Of a stretch of 34,632 bases of DNA, positions 8,157-16,033 are shown one piece after another. Positions within the stretch are counted from its first letter, which is position 1. Each line of letters opens with the position of its first letter. The position numbers were made by a program, and so were the translations under genes. The notes beneath the pieces are model-generated. The model had not been told where the DNA came from. It did no database searches and saw only the letters and a program-made list of their open reading frames with translations. Origin of the DNA: Myxococcus vastator (GTDB lineage: Bacteria; Myxococcota; Myxococcia; Myxococcales; Myxococcaceae); NCBI RefSeq assembly GCF_010894475.1, contig NZ_JAAIYB010000034.1, positions 1 to 34,632 of the forward strand, read 5' to 3'.

Positions 8157-8181
8157 CCCCGGGCAAAGATGCGCCCCGGGG
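8157..8181. terminator. GC hairpin between acyltransferase and large exported protein
   Basis: CCCCGGG at 8157-8163 pairs with CCCGGGG at 8175-8181 around an 11-nt loop, 13 bp after the acyltransferase stop. No T-run follows, so it is a weak terminator candidate. Confidence 0.3.
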
Positions 8182-8212
8182 TCGAGGCGGGGCTCGCGCT
8201 CCGGGGGACGCA

Positions 8213-11200
8213 ATGCGCAGACAGCCGCTGGTGATGGTCGCACTCGGGGGGCTCGCGCTGCTGCTGGCCGTGGCGCTCGTCCACCGGACGGAGGACACCG
8301 GCGAGCGACGAGCGACCTCCACCGCGCGGCGAACCCCGGCACGGCGCGACCTCGGCGTCCCGACGCCCCCACCGCGTGGCGACCACTCGCTCCGCGGACG
8401 CGTGCTTGATTCGCGGCGCCGCCCCGCCGCGGGCATCCAGGTCTCCGCCACGCGCGACATGCCCGGCGAGTCCCTGTCCGCGCGCCCATGTGACACGCGC
8501 GCACCGGAGCTGCCCCTCTCCTCCGGAGGCTGCATCGGCGAGCCCGAGGAGCTGGTGCGCGCGCTCGTCGAAGCCGGCCACGGCGCCGCGCCCGTGGTGG
8601 CCCAGGCCCGCACCGCGGCGGACGGAACGTTCCTGCTCGAAGACCTCTCCGAGGGCAGGGTGGCGCTCTGGGCCATCGGCGAGCGCCACGCCACGCTGGC
8701 CCTGGAGGTCCGCACCGACGCCCAGGACGTGCAGCTCGTGCTCGAAGCAGGCCACTTCCTTCCAGGCCGCGTCGTCGCCGAGTCCGGCACACCGCTGCCC
8801 GGTGCGCGCCTGACGCTCTTCCACCAGGACCACGCCCGCTTCTTCGAGGCCCTGGCCGACGCGGACGGCCGCTTCGCCTTCGGTCCCCTCCCGCCGGGCG
8901 AATACACCGTCGTCGCCACCCACGAGGGCCTGCTCACGGCGTCGCGCCAAGAGGTGGACGCGGAGCAGCTCGACCCCATCGTCCTTCATCCACCGCGACG
9001 GCTGTCCGGCCGCGTGCTCGCCCAGGACAAGCCGGTGCCCGGGGCGGACGTCCACGTGGAGGACACGCCGCATGTCACCGTGACGGACGACCAGGGCCGC
9101 TTCTCCTTCGAGCCACTCGCGCCGGGCGACTACGAGGTGCGCGCGGCGCAACAAGGCGAGCACGGATTCGCCACGGTGTCGCTGACCGAGGAAGGCGGGG
9201 ACGCGGAGGCCACCGTGCGGCTGGGCACGCTCGTCTACGTGGAGGGCTCGGTGCGTGACGAGTCCGGACGCCCCATCGCGCGCGCCAGGGTGGGCGCCGG
9301 CGCGGCCAGGGGACGGGCGCCTCCCGCGGACGACGTCACCACGGCGGAGGATGGCCGGTTCCGGCTGGGCCCCCTGCGAACGGAGCCCTACATCTTCAAC
9401 GTCATGGCCCCAGGCCACCAGGGCCAGTTCCGTGACGTGGTCGCCAGCCCCGGCGAGCGCGTGGACTTCACCCTCGCGCGCGCCCACCTCCTCCAAGGCA
9501 CCGTCACCGACGCCCACGGCAACCCCCTGCCCGACGTGGACGTCGACGTGGACGACGAGGTTCACGTCGAGACCGGGACCTTCCGCAAAGACGTCGACCC
9601 CACCACCTCGGACGAACACGGCCGCTTCGAGCTCACGTTCCCCGACCCTGGGGGCTACACGCTCGTCCTCACCCGCCCTGGACACGTGGAGGAGCGGGTG
9701 GAGGTGGACGTGCCGGGCCCCGCGCTCAGCGTGGCGCTGCGCGCGGCGGGCCAGGTGGAGGGGGTCGTCACGAACACCCAGGGCGTGCCCATCCCCGGCA
9801 TGACGCTCAGCCTGGTGGACACCCGCGAGGCGGTGGCTTCCCAGGAAACCGAAACGGACGCGGAGGGGCGCTTCCTCATCACCGAGGTGGGGCCGGGCAC
9901 GTACACGCTGATTTCTGGGCCGGACCTCGGCGTCAGCGGGCCCAAGGCGCTGCGCACCGTCACCGTGCAGGGGACGGAGCGCGTGGAGGCCTCGCTGCGG
10001 CTGGAGACGGGCGCCCCGGTGTCCGGCATCGTCGTGGACGAACACGGACGCCCGGTGGCGGACGCGCGGGTGGACGGGAACAACTTCCCAAGGTCCCGTG
10101 ACGGCGTCTTCGAAGGCACCTCCAGCGACGCGGAGGGACGCTTCACCTTGCACCACCTGGCGGAGGGCGCGTGCGCGCTGAGCGCGTCGAAGGACGGTTA
10201 TGCCTTCGAAGCCCCAGGCCCCACCGTGGCCGGGCGCCCCCCATTCGTGGTCTTCGCGAGGTCCGGGGCGGACGACGTGCGGCTGATGCTGCGAAGCCAG
10301 GGCCGCATCCGCGGCCGCGTGGTGCGCGGAGATGGCTCCCCCATCACCCGCTTCACCATTGACCAGCAGTCCTTCCGGGACCCTCAGGGCGCCTTCGAGC
10401 TCGCCGCCGAGTTCGCGGGCACGCAGCGGCTGACCTTCGAGGCCCCCGGGCTGACACGCGCGCTGCGCGAGGTGCAGGTGTCCGCGGGCCAGGACGTGGA
10501 CCTGGGCGCGGTGCTTCTGGAGGCCGGACGCCTCGTGCGCGGCCGGGTGGTGGACGCGGAGACGTCGCGCCCCATCGCGGACGCCGTCGTCGAGGCCCAC
10601 CTGCCCGATGAAGGGGGCTGGACGAAGGACGTCGCGCCCATCGCCGCGGAGGCCACCGGCACGGACGGGACGTTCGCCTTCGCCCCGCTGGAGGCGCGCC
10701 CGCTGGACCTGCTGGTCCATACGTACCGGGGCCACCCCCCGCTGCGCCAGCACATTGGCACCGGCGACGAAACACTGGAGTTTCGAGTCGCCCCGGGCGC
10801 CCAGGTGGACGGCACCCTGAGAGACCGCGACGGAAAACCCGCGGAAGCCATTGTCCAGCTCGTGGACAACGACGGGAACTACTCCGCCTCGGTGGACGGA
10901 GCGTTGGGGACGTTCCAGGCCCGGAACGTCCCGGCGGGCATCTACACGCTGTCAGCCTCCATGGGACAGAACGAGGAAGGCCGCGCCGTGGCCTTCCTTC
11001 CGCAGCGCGTGACGATTCCCCCCACGGGGAAGGTGACGTTCGCCTTCACGGAAGCCACCGGCGGCGGCACGCTGCGGCTCGGCATCCGGATGCCTCCGGC
11101 CAGGCCGGGCGAAGGGCGCTACCAGGCGCTGCTGGCGGGCACGGTGCCACCGACCGTGTCCGCGCGGGAGCTGCGCACGCGGGCCCGCTTCAGCGACCTC

Positions 11201-11389
11201 CGCCCGTCCACGAAGAGCCAGGAGGGCGTGTGGGTGTACGAGCAGCTCCCTGGTGGGACGTACACGTTCATCGTCCTGATGGAAGAGGGGAAGCCCGCCC
11301 GCGTCACCGTCCACCGGGAGGAGCTCTTCCTCACGGAGGGCGAGACGCTGGAGCGCGAAATCCAGGTGATGCCGCGGCCCCTGCCCTGA
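8213..11389 (+). CDS. Large exported protein with about ten carboxypeptidase-regulatory-like repeats
   Basis: A 1058-aa protein. The ATG has GGGGGA 5-6 nt upstream. The N-terminus MRRQPLVMVALGGLALLLAVALV is a signal peptide or uncleaved anchor, followed by a Pro/Arg-rich stretch. The remainder is a tandem array of about ten beta-sandwich domains, each opening with a unit like LxGRVVDxxGRPIxxAxV (LRGRVLDS, LPGRVVAE, LSGRVLAQ, VEGSVRDE, LQGTVTDA, VEGVVTNT, VSGIVVDE, IRGRVVRG, VRGRVVDA, VDGTLRDR) and usually carrying a DGRFxFxPLxPGxYxV strand pair. These are CarboxypepD_reg / Cna-B-like folds, used in cell-surface adhesion or scaffolding proteins. There is no protease active site and no LPXTG signal, as expected for a Gram-negative. 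It is probably periplasmic or surface-exposed. The binding partner is unknown. The preceding gene is 69 bp upstream, with a weak hairpin between. Confidence 0.85.
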   Translation: MRRQPLVMVALGGLALLLAVALVHRTEDTGERRATSTARRTPARRDLGVPTPPPRGDHSLRGRVLDSRRRPAAGIQVSATRDMPGESLSARPCDTRAPELPLSSGGCIGEPEELVRALVEAGHGAAPVVAQARTAADGTFLLEDLSEGRVALWAIGERHATLALEVRTDAQDVQLVLEAGHFLPGRVVAESGTPLPGARLTLFHQDHARFFEALADADGRFAFGPLPPGEYTVVATHEGLLTASRQEVDAEQLDPIVLHPPRRLSGRVLAQDKPVPGADVHVEDTPHVTVTDDQGRFSFEPLAPGDYEVRAAQQGEHGFATVSLTEEGGDAEATVRLGTLVYVEGSVRDESGRPIARARVGAGAARGRAPPADDVTTAEDGRFRLGPLRTEPYIFNVMAPGHQGQFRDVVASPGERVDFTLARAHLLQGTVTDAHGNPLPDVDVDVDDEVHVETGTFRKDVDPTTSDEHGRFELTFPDPGGYTLVLTRPGHVEERVEVDVPGPALSVALRAAGQVEGVVTNTQGVPIPGMTLSLVDTREAVASQETETDAEGRFLITEVGPGTYTLISGPDLGVSGPKALRTVTVQGTERVEASLRLETGAPVSGIVVDEHGRPVADARVDGNNFPRSRDGVFEGTSSDAEGRFTLHHLAEGACALSASKDGYAFEAPGPTVAGRPPFVVFARSGADDVRLMLRSQGRIRGRVVRGDGSPITRFTIDQQSFRDPQGAFELAAEFAGTQRLTFEAPGLTRALREVQVSAGQDVDLGAVLLEAGRLVRGRVVDAETSRPIADAVVEAHLPDEGGWTKDVAPIAAEATGTDGTFAFAPLEARPLDLLVHTYRGHPPLRQHIGTGDETLEFRVAPGAQVDGTLRDRDGKPAEAIVQLVDNDGNYSASVDGALGTFQARNVPAGIYTLSASMGQNEEGRAVAFLPQRVTIPPTGKVTFAFTEATGGGTLRLGIRMPPARPGEGRYQALLAGTVPPTVSARELRTRARFSDLRPSTKSQEGVWVYEQLPGGTYTFIVLMEEGKPARVTVHREELFLTEGETLEREIQVMPRPLP

Positions 11390-11438
11390 GCGGGGGTGGG
11401 ATTATCGGGGAGCCCGGCCCAGGCTTAGAGTGAAGTGA

Positions 11439-12293
11439 ATGAGCGACAAGCGCCCCCTCGCGGACACGACCGAGTTGGAGCTGGACTGGCGGGGCCGCGA
11501 GCCTCGCAAGCCCGAGGCGCCCGCCAGCGCGGCCCTGGAGCCGCTCTCCGAGGTCGAGGTGCCCTCCGGCGCGGGCAAGGGACTCCCTGGAGACCCCAAG
11601 CACATGGGCACCGAGCTGCGCATGGCGCTCCAAGGAATGATGGAGGCCCCCGCGCTGCGCATGCGGCAGTTTCGCGAGGGCCTGGAAATCATCTTCGGAG
11701 CCCAGACGCGCAACCGCTACGAGGTCTGCGACGACATGGGCCGCGTCGCGCTGTACGTGGAGGAGGAGGCCCGTGGCTTCGGCGGCATGCTCCAGCGGAC
11801 CTTCTGGCCCTTCTACAAGGCCCGGCTGGACTGCATGACCCTGGGCGGCATCGTGGCGCTCGTCGTGGAGCGCCCCTGGAGCCTCCTCCTCACGAAGGCG
11901 GACATCCTCGCCTGGGATGGCCGGTTGATGGCGCGCATCCAGCAGCGCTTCACCCTCCTGGGGCGCAAGCTGGACATCGTCACCCCGGGCGGCGCCGTCA
12001 TCGCCACCGTGAAGGGGCCCCTGTTCAGGCCCTGGACCTTCCGCGTCCTCCAGAATGACGTGGAGGTGGCCGTCGTCCGCAAACGCTGGAGCGGCTTCCT
12101 GCAGGAGAGCTTCAGCGCCGCGGACAACTTCACCCTCGACTTCCAGCCCCAGTGCACCGACTTCCGGCTGCGGCAGCTGGTGCTGGCCGTCGCCCTGCTC
12201 GTGGACCTGACGTACTTCGAGAACAACAGCTCCCGCTCCGCCCTGGGCCCCGGGCTGGACCTGTTCGACGCGTTGATGTTCTGGAAGAAGTAG
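11439..12293 (+). CDS. Phospholipid scramblase-family protein
   Basis: A 284-aa protein matching the scramblase / LURP-one-like fold. An unstructured, acidic, Pro-rich N-terminus (about 1-60) is followed by a beta-barrel core, seen as the strand run RYEVCDDMGRVALYVEEE, FWPFYKARLDCMT, RFTLLGRKLDIVTPGG and FRVLQNDVEVAVVRKRW, closed by a hydrophobic C-terminal helix (LRQLVLAVALLVDLTYFE) that would occupy the barrel or insert in a membrane. Bacterial members have no proven scramblase activity; the fold may bind lipid or nucleic acid. The start ATG has only a weak ribosome site. Its stop is one nucleotide before the GTG of the 916-aa solenoid gene, so the two are very likely co-translated. It opens the plus-strand run that ends in the retron. 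Confidence 0.85.
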   Translation: MSDKRPLADTTELELDWRGREPRKPEAPASAALEPLSEVEVPSGAGKGLPGDPKHMGTELRMALQGMMEAPALRMRQFREGLEIIFGAQTRNRYEVCDDMGRVALYVEEEARGFGGMLQRTFWPFYKARLDCMTLGGIVALVVERPWSLLLTKADILAWDGRLMARIQQRFTLLGRKLDIVTPGGAVIATVKGPLFRPWTFRVLQNDVEVAVVRKRWSGFLQESFSAADNFTLDFQPQCTDFRLRQLVLAVALLVDLTYFENNSSRSALGPGLDLFDALMFWKK

Positions 12294-12294
12294 C

Positions 12295-15045
12295 GTGGTA
12301 AATCCCCCCTCCATGTCCACGTCCACGAGCGATGCGCTGAGCGCGGCAGACCTGGAGCGGCTGGTCCGCGCCGAGTCCCCTGACCTGGCCGATGCCGTCC
12401 TCGCCCTGCTCGAGCAGCCCGAGCAGACGCCGGAGAAGCCGCTGCCGAAGGACGCCTTCACCTTCGACGCGCTGCTCCGGACGCTCACCCAGGCCCGGGC
12501 GCACTACGAGTCGGACGGGCGGCGTCAGGCCTCCTCCGAGGCGTGGCAGCGCTACCTGGCGCAGCAGGACGTGCCCCGCCCTCCGCGTCTGGCTTTGGCC
12601 GACCTGCTGGTGGCGCTCTACCAGCGCGGCACCCAGGCCTCGCGCGCGGCGCTGATGGACATCGCCCGCCGCGCGGACCTGCGCTTCGGCCTGTGGGGCG
12701 GCCTCAAGCGCATCTACAAGCTGGCGGAGGCCAACCACGACGCGGAGCTGTTCGGGGTGCTCGCCTGGCGCTTCGACGTGGAGCGCCACCGCCCCAGCGC
12801 CAGCCGTGAGGTCTCCGGCGGCACCCTCACCTACCTGCGCCGCCGCGCGTGGCGCTACCTGCGCCACCTGGGCGCCGCCGTGCCGGAGCTCTACCCGCAG
12901 TTCGCGGTGGAGGTGCTGCGCCACTACACGCCGGACACGTCCTGGTACGGCGTCTGGGTGGCCCACCACCTCTGGGCGCACGGCAGCGGCAAGTACTCGC
13001 AGGACTCCTTCGCCATGCCGCCGCCCGCGGACATGGTGAAGCACCGCGCCTTCCCGGACGCGTGGAAGCGCTCGCCGGACGCGCTGATGCGCCTCTTGGA
13101 CGTGTGTAAGTCGGACCCCGCCGCCAGCTTCGCCATCCAGGGCCTGCGCAAGGACTTCCCGGAGGCGCTGCGCAAGGTGACGCCCGCGTGGCTGGACCGG
13201 CTCGCCCGCCGGCCGCTGGGCAGCGCGCACGACTTCCTGGTGGAGACGCTGCAGGGCTCGCCCGAGTTCCACCAGGGCCGGCTGCGCGAGCTGGGCCTGC
13301 ATGAGGCGGTGCTGGCGCTGCTCCTGTCCCCCAGCGCCAAGGCCCGCGCCTACGCCATCGAGTACGCCCGCGCCCACGCGCAGGACCTGCCGGCGGAGCG
13401 CCTGGAGGAGCTGGTGGCCCAGGGCGCCCCGGACGTGAAGTCCTTCGCCGCGGCCACGCTGGAGAAGCGCAACCCGCGCGAGCTGGGCGTGGCGCTGCTG
13501 GGGCGGCTGCTGCAGCACAAGGCCACGTCGGGCTTCGCGGCGGGCGCGCTGGCGCAGTCGTTCGACCGGGCGGAGCTGCCCGCGGACTTCCTGCGCGACA
13601 TGTACCTGGGCACCGGCGAGCAGCTCAACTGGGTGAAGGGCTTCATCGGCTCCAAGTACGGCGCCACCGAGCTGCCCTCGGACTTCTGGAAGGCGCTGCT
13701 GGACGACCCGCGGCTGCAGAAGAAGCCCCACCCCGTGGAAGGCCTGGCGATGCGGGCGCTGTCGGCCTACGCGGCCTCGGCCATCGGTCCGGAGTGGCTG
13801 CTGGAGAAGGCGGCCCATCCCCGCATCGGCAACATGGCGACCCAGGCGCTCATGCGCGCCGACAGCCTGCCCGGGCTGGACGTGGAGCAGGTGAAGGCGC
13901 GCGTCTTCAGCGCGAAGTACCGGGGCGTGGCGCTGGGCCTGCTGGGCAACCGCAAGCTGTTCACCGCGCGCCAGCTCACCGTGCCCTGGCTGCTGGCGCT
14001 GGCCCGCCGCGCCGACCCGGAGCTGCACGGCTTCGCGCACCGCTACCTGCTGGAGAACGTGGCCCCCGCGGACTTCAGTGACGCGGGCGACCCGGCCGCG
14101 GGCCTGGAGCGCCTCTTCGAGCTGGCCCTGGGCGCGAAGCAGCCGGTGCCCGTGCGCGCCTTCGCGCAGACGTACCTGCGCTGCCACCACCCCGTCATCG
14201 GGCCGGAGCAGCCGGAGTCGAAGTCCTACAACCTCAAGCCCCGCGCGCCGCGCAAGGCGTACACGCCGGAGCTGCTGTGGCCCGCGCTCACCGACTCGCG
14301 TGACGACGTGCGCCGCTTCGCCCTGGCCATTGCCCGCGCGGAGCTGCGCGCCTGGGGCTGGCACACGCGCGTGTACGAGCTGGCGGACGCCGAGGCGAAG
14401 GAGGTCCGCAACCTGGCCTATGACGCCCTGCTGCGCGCGGGCGAGGAAGGCGCGGACGCCCGGCACACGCTCCAGCCGGAGGAGCTGGACCCGGTGAAGG
14501 TGTTCTCCCTCACGGAGAGCACCAAACGCAGCACGCGCGAGGTCGCGGTGGAGCTCATCCGCCGGCACTACGCGCGGCTGGGCGGCGCCGAGCGGCTCGC
14601 GTGGCTGATGCAGAGCGCGGACCGCGAGGTGGGCCTGTTCGCGGTGCGCCTCCTCTGGGAGAAGCACCGGCCCACGCACCTGCCGGAGGGGTGGAAGCCC
14701 GCGGGCGCCCAGGAGGCCCCGGCCGCCAGCGGCACGGAGCGCTTCGCCGACGTGGACGCGCTGCGCGCCTTCCTGCGGAAGATGCTCTTCGGCCTGCCGC
14801 CGGGCCGCGCCAAGGAGGCCCGCGAGGGCGAGGTGCAGAAGCGCCTGTCCGCCAGCGTGGCCAAGCGCCGCGTCATCGAGCTGGTGCGGGATTTGGGCCT
14901 GGACGACGCGGCCTTCGCCCGCGTGGTGGCGCCGGTGCTGGAGGAGTTCACCGGCTCGCTGGCCAAGGGGGAGTGGCAGAGCTGCCTCGCCTCGCTGGTG
15001 CGGCTGCGGGCCGCGCACCCGGATGCGCAGCTCGGCGGCGCCTGA
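12295..15045 (+). CDS. 916-aa helical-solenoid (ARM/HEAT-like) protein
   Basis: A cytoplasmic protein of 916 residues. The GTG at 12295 is supported by GGAAG 7 nt upstream and lies one nucleotide after the scramblase stop; an ATG at 12313 has no ribosome site. The sequence is almost entirely helical, with many degenerate two-helix units such as ARAYAIEYARAHAQDLPAERL, DVKSFAAATLEKRNPRELG and DDVRRFALAIARAELRAWG. This fits an alpha-solenoid of ARM/HEAT type. No signal peptide, membrane segment or enzyme motif is visible. A short Ala/Pro/Gly-rich linker (about 800-815) separates a C-terminal helical segment rich in Arg and Lys. The solenoid genes in this window (this one and 16034-22570) suggest protein or nucleic-acid scaffolding in a complex. 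It could itself be the ARM component expected of a type XIII retron, which is an inference from neighbourhood. Confidence 0.85.
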   Translation: MVNPPSMSTSTSDALSAADLERLVRAESPDLADAVLALLEQPEQTPEKPLPKDAFTFDALLRTLTQARAHYESDGRRQASSEAWQRYLAQQDVPRPPRLALADLLVALYQRGTQASRAALMDIARRADLRFGLWGGLKRIYKLAEANHDAELFGVLAWRFDVERHRPSASREVSGGTLTYLRRRAWRYLRHLGAAVPELYPQFAVEVLRHYTPDTSWYGVWVAHHLWAHGSGKYSQDSFAMPPPADMVKHRAFPDAWKRSPDALMRLLDVCKSDPAASFAIQGLRKDFPEALRKVTPAWLDRLARRPLGSAHDFLVETLQGSPEFHQGRLRELGLHEAVLALLLSPSAKARAYAIEYARAHAQDLPAERLEELVAQGAPDVKSFAAATLEKRNPRELGVALLGRLLQHKATSGFAAGALAQSFDRAELPADFLRDMYLGTGEQLNWVKGFIGSKYGATELPSDFWKALLDDPRLQKKPHPVEGLAMRALSAYAASAIGPEWLLEKAAHPRIGNMATQALMRADSLPGLDVEQVKARVFSAKYRGVALGLLGNRKLFTARQLTVPWLLALARRADPELHGFAHRYLLENVAPADFSDAGDPAAGLERLFELALGAKQPVPVRAFAQTYLRCHHPVIGPEQPESKSYNLKPRAPRKAYTPELLWPALTDSRDDVRRFALAIARAELRAWGWHTRVYELADAEAKEVRNLAYDALLRAGEEGADARHTLQPEELDPVKVFSLTESTKRSTREVAVELIRRHYARLGGAERLAWLMQSADREVGLFAVRLLWEKHRPTHLPEGWKPAGAQEAPAASGTERFADVDALRAFLRKMLFGLPPGRAKEAREGEVQKRLSASVAKRRVIELVRDLGLDDAAFARVVAPVLEEFTGSLAKGEWQSCLASLVRLRAAHPDAQLGGA

Positions 15046-15060
15046 GCAGATTGAACGCAC

Positions 15061-15948
15061 ATGCTGCTCGATGAACTGCTGAATGACTTTCCGCGGGAGC
15101 GCTTCCTCCAGGAGCACTACCAGCGGCGTCCCTTCACCGGCGCCTCCGCAGCGGAGCGCCTCCAGCGCCTGGGGACGTGGGAGACCATCGACTTCCTCGT
15201 CGAGGAGACGGCCTGCGACGTGCTGCTCGCGCGCCAGGGCGTGCCCTACCCGGGCGCGCGGCCCACGACGGCGAAGGCGGCGCGGGAGCTGTTCGCGCAG
15301 GGTTACACGCTGGCGCTGCGGCAGCCGGACCAGCACCACCCGGAGCTGGCCCAGCTGGCGCGCGCCTTCAGCGCGGAGCTGCACGGCCGCATCAACCTGC
15401 ACCTCTACTGCACGCCCGCGGCGCACCACGGCTTCGGCTGGCACTGCGACCCGGAGGAGGTGTTCATCCTCCAGGCGACGGGCCGCAAGGACTACCTGCT
15501 GCGGGAGAACACGCTCCACCCCGTGCCCCTGCCGGAGTCCGTGCCCAGCGGCGCTTTGGCGGCGCAGGAGCAGACGCCCGTGGAGACGCACGCGCTGGGC
15601 GCCGGGGACTTCATCTACATCCCGGGCGGGTACTGGCACATGGCGCAGGCCTCCGAGGAGGCGCTGTCCATCTCCATCGGCCTGATGCCGCCCACGCTGC
15701 TGGACCTGCTCGACGGGGTGCGGGCCGCGCTGGCCAACAGCCCGGTGTGGCGGCGGCGGATGCCCTCGCTGGGGCGCGCCTCCACGTTGGATGACCCGGG
15801 CAAGCTGGCGCTGCTGCGGACGCTGCTGTCGGAGCTGGGGGGTGAGCTCCAGCGCCAGCTCGCCGACCCCGGCTACCCCCTGCGCTTCCTCGCGCAGACG
15901 GCCCGCTTCTATCTGCGCTCCACCGGAATCCGGGGCGACGGGCGCTGA
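15061..15948 (+). CDS. JmjC/cupin-4 family Fe(II)/2-oxoglutarate oxygenase
   Basis: A 295-aa protein of the cupin-4 / JmjC class that includes ribosomal-protein hydroxylases such as E. coli RoxA and human MINA53. The metal triad is visible: H128 and D130 in GFGWHCDPEEVF, and H193 in IPGGYWHMA. Flanking elements are typical, namely the opening FPRERFLQEHYQRRPF, the strand GRINLHLYCTP and the helical C-terminal dimerisation region (about 205-290). Chemistry would be 2-oxoglutarate-dependent hydroxylation of an amino-acid side chain in a protein. It begins 15 bp after the solenoid stop, so co-transcription is likely. The ribosome site is weak. The substrate cannot be read from sequence; either the ribosome or a neighbouring solenoid protein is possible. 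RoxA-like function is knowledge of the family; a partner in the retron locus is speculation. Confidence 0.88.
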   Translation: MLLDELLNDFPRERFLQEHYQRRPFTGASAAERLQRLGTWETIDFLVEETACDVLLARQGVPYPGARPTTAKAARELFAQGYTLALRQPDQHHPELAQLARAFSAELHGRINLHLYCTPAAHHGFGWHCDPEEVFILQATGRKDYLLRENTLHPVPLPESVPSGALAAQEQTPVETHALGAGDFIYIPGGYWHMAQASEEALSISIGLMPPTLLDLLDGVRAALANSPVWRRRMPSLGRASTLDDPGKLALLRTLLSELGGELQRQLADPGYPLRFLAQTARFYLRSTGIRGDGR

Positions 15949-16003
15949 CGGCGCGCGGCACGACGAACTCCCGCACTGCACGCTCTTCTATTGAGGGCGC
16001 TGA

Positions 16004-16012
16004 TGCTAAGAA
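16004..16012 (+). promoter_or_regulatory. Possible extended -10 promoter before the WD40-HEAT gene
   Basis: TGCTAAGAA lies 22 bp before the ATG at 16034 and resembles an extended -10 element (TGC plus TAAGAA). No convincing -35 hexamer is seen at 16-18 bp upstream. It falls within the 85-bp gap after the JmjC gene, the widest spacing between consecutive genes from 11439 to 24420, so it could separate two transcription units. Confidence 0.2.
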
Positions 16013-16033
16013 GGGCAGCCACTGAGGAGCGTG

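Noticed and set aside
7232-10753. Long minus-strand open frame through the repeat-domain protein
   Set aside because: Shadow of the plus-strand gene; no recognisable domain and highly biased composition.
12130-15981. Very long open frame on the minus strand opposite the solenoid and JmjC genes
   Set aside because: Low-complexity Arg/Gln/Val/Gly-rich translation without any domain; a product of high third-position GC on the real strand.
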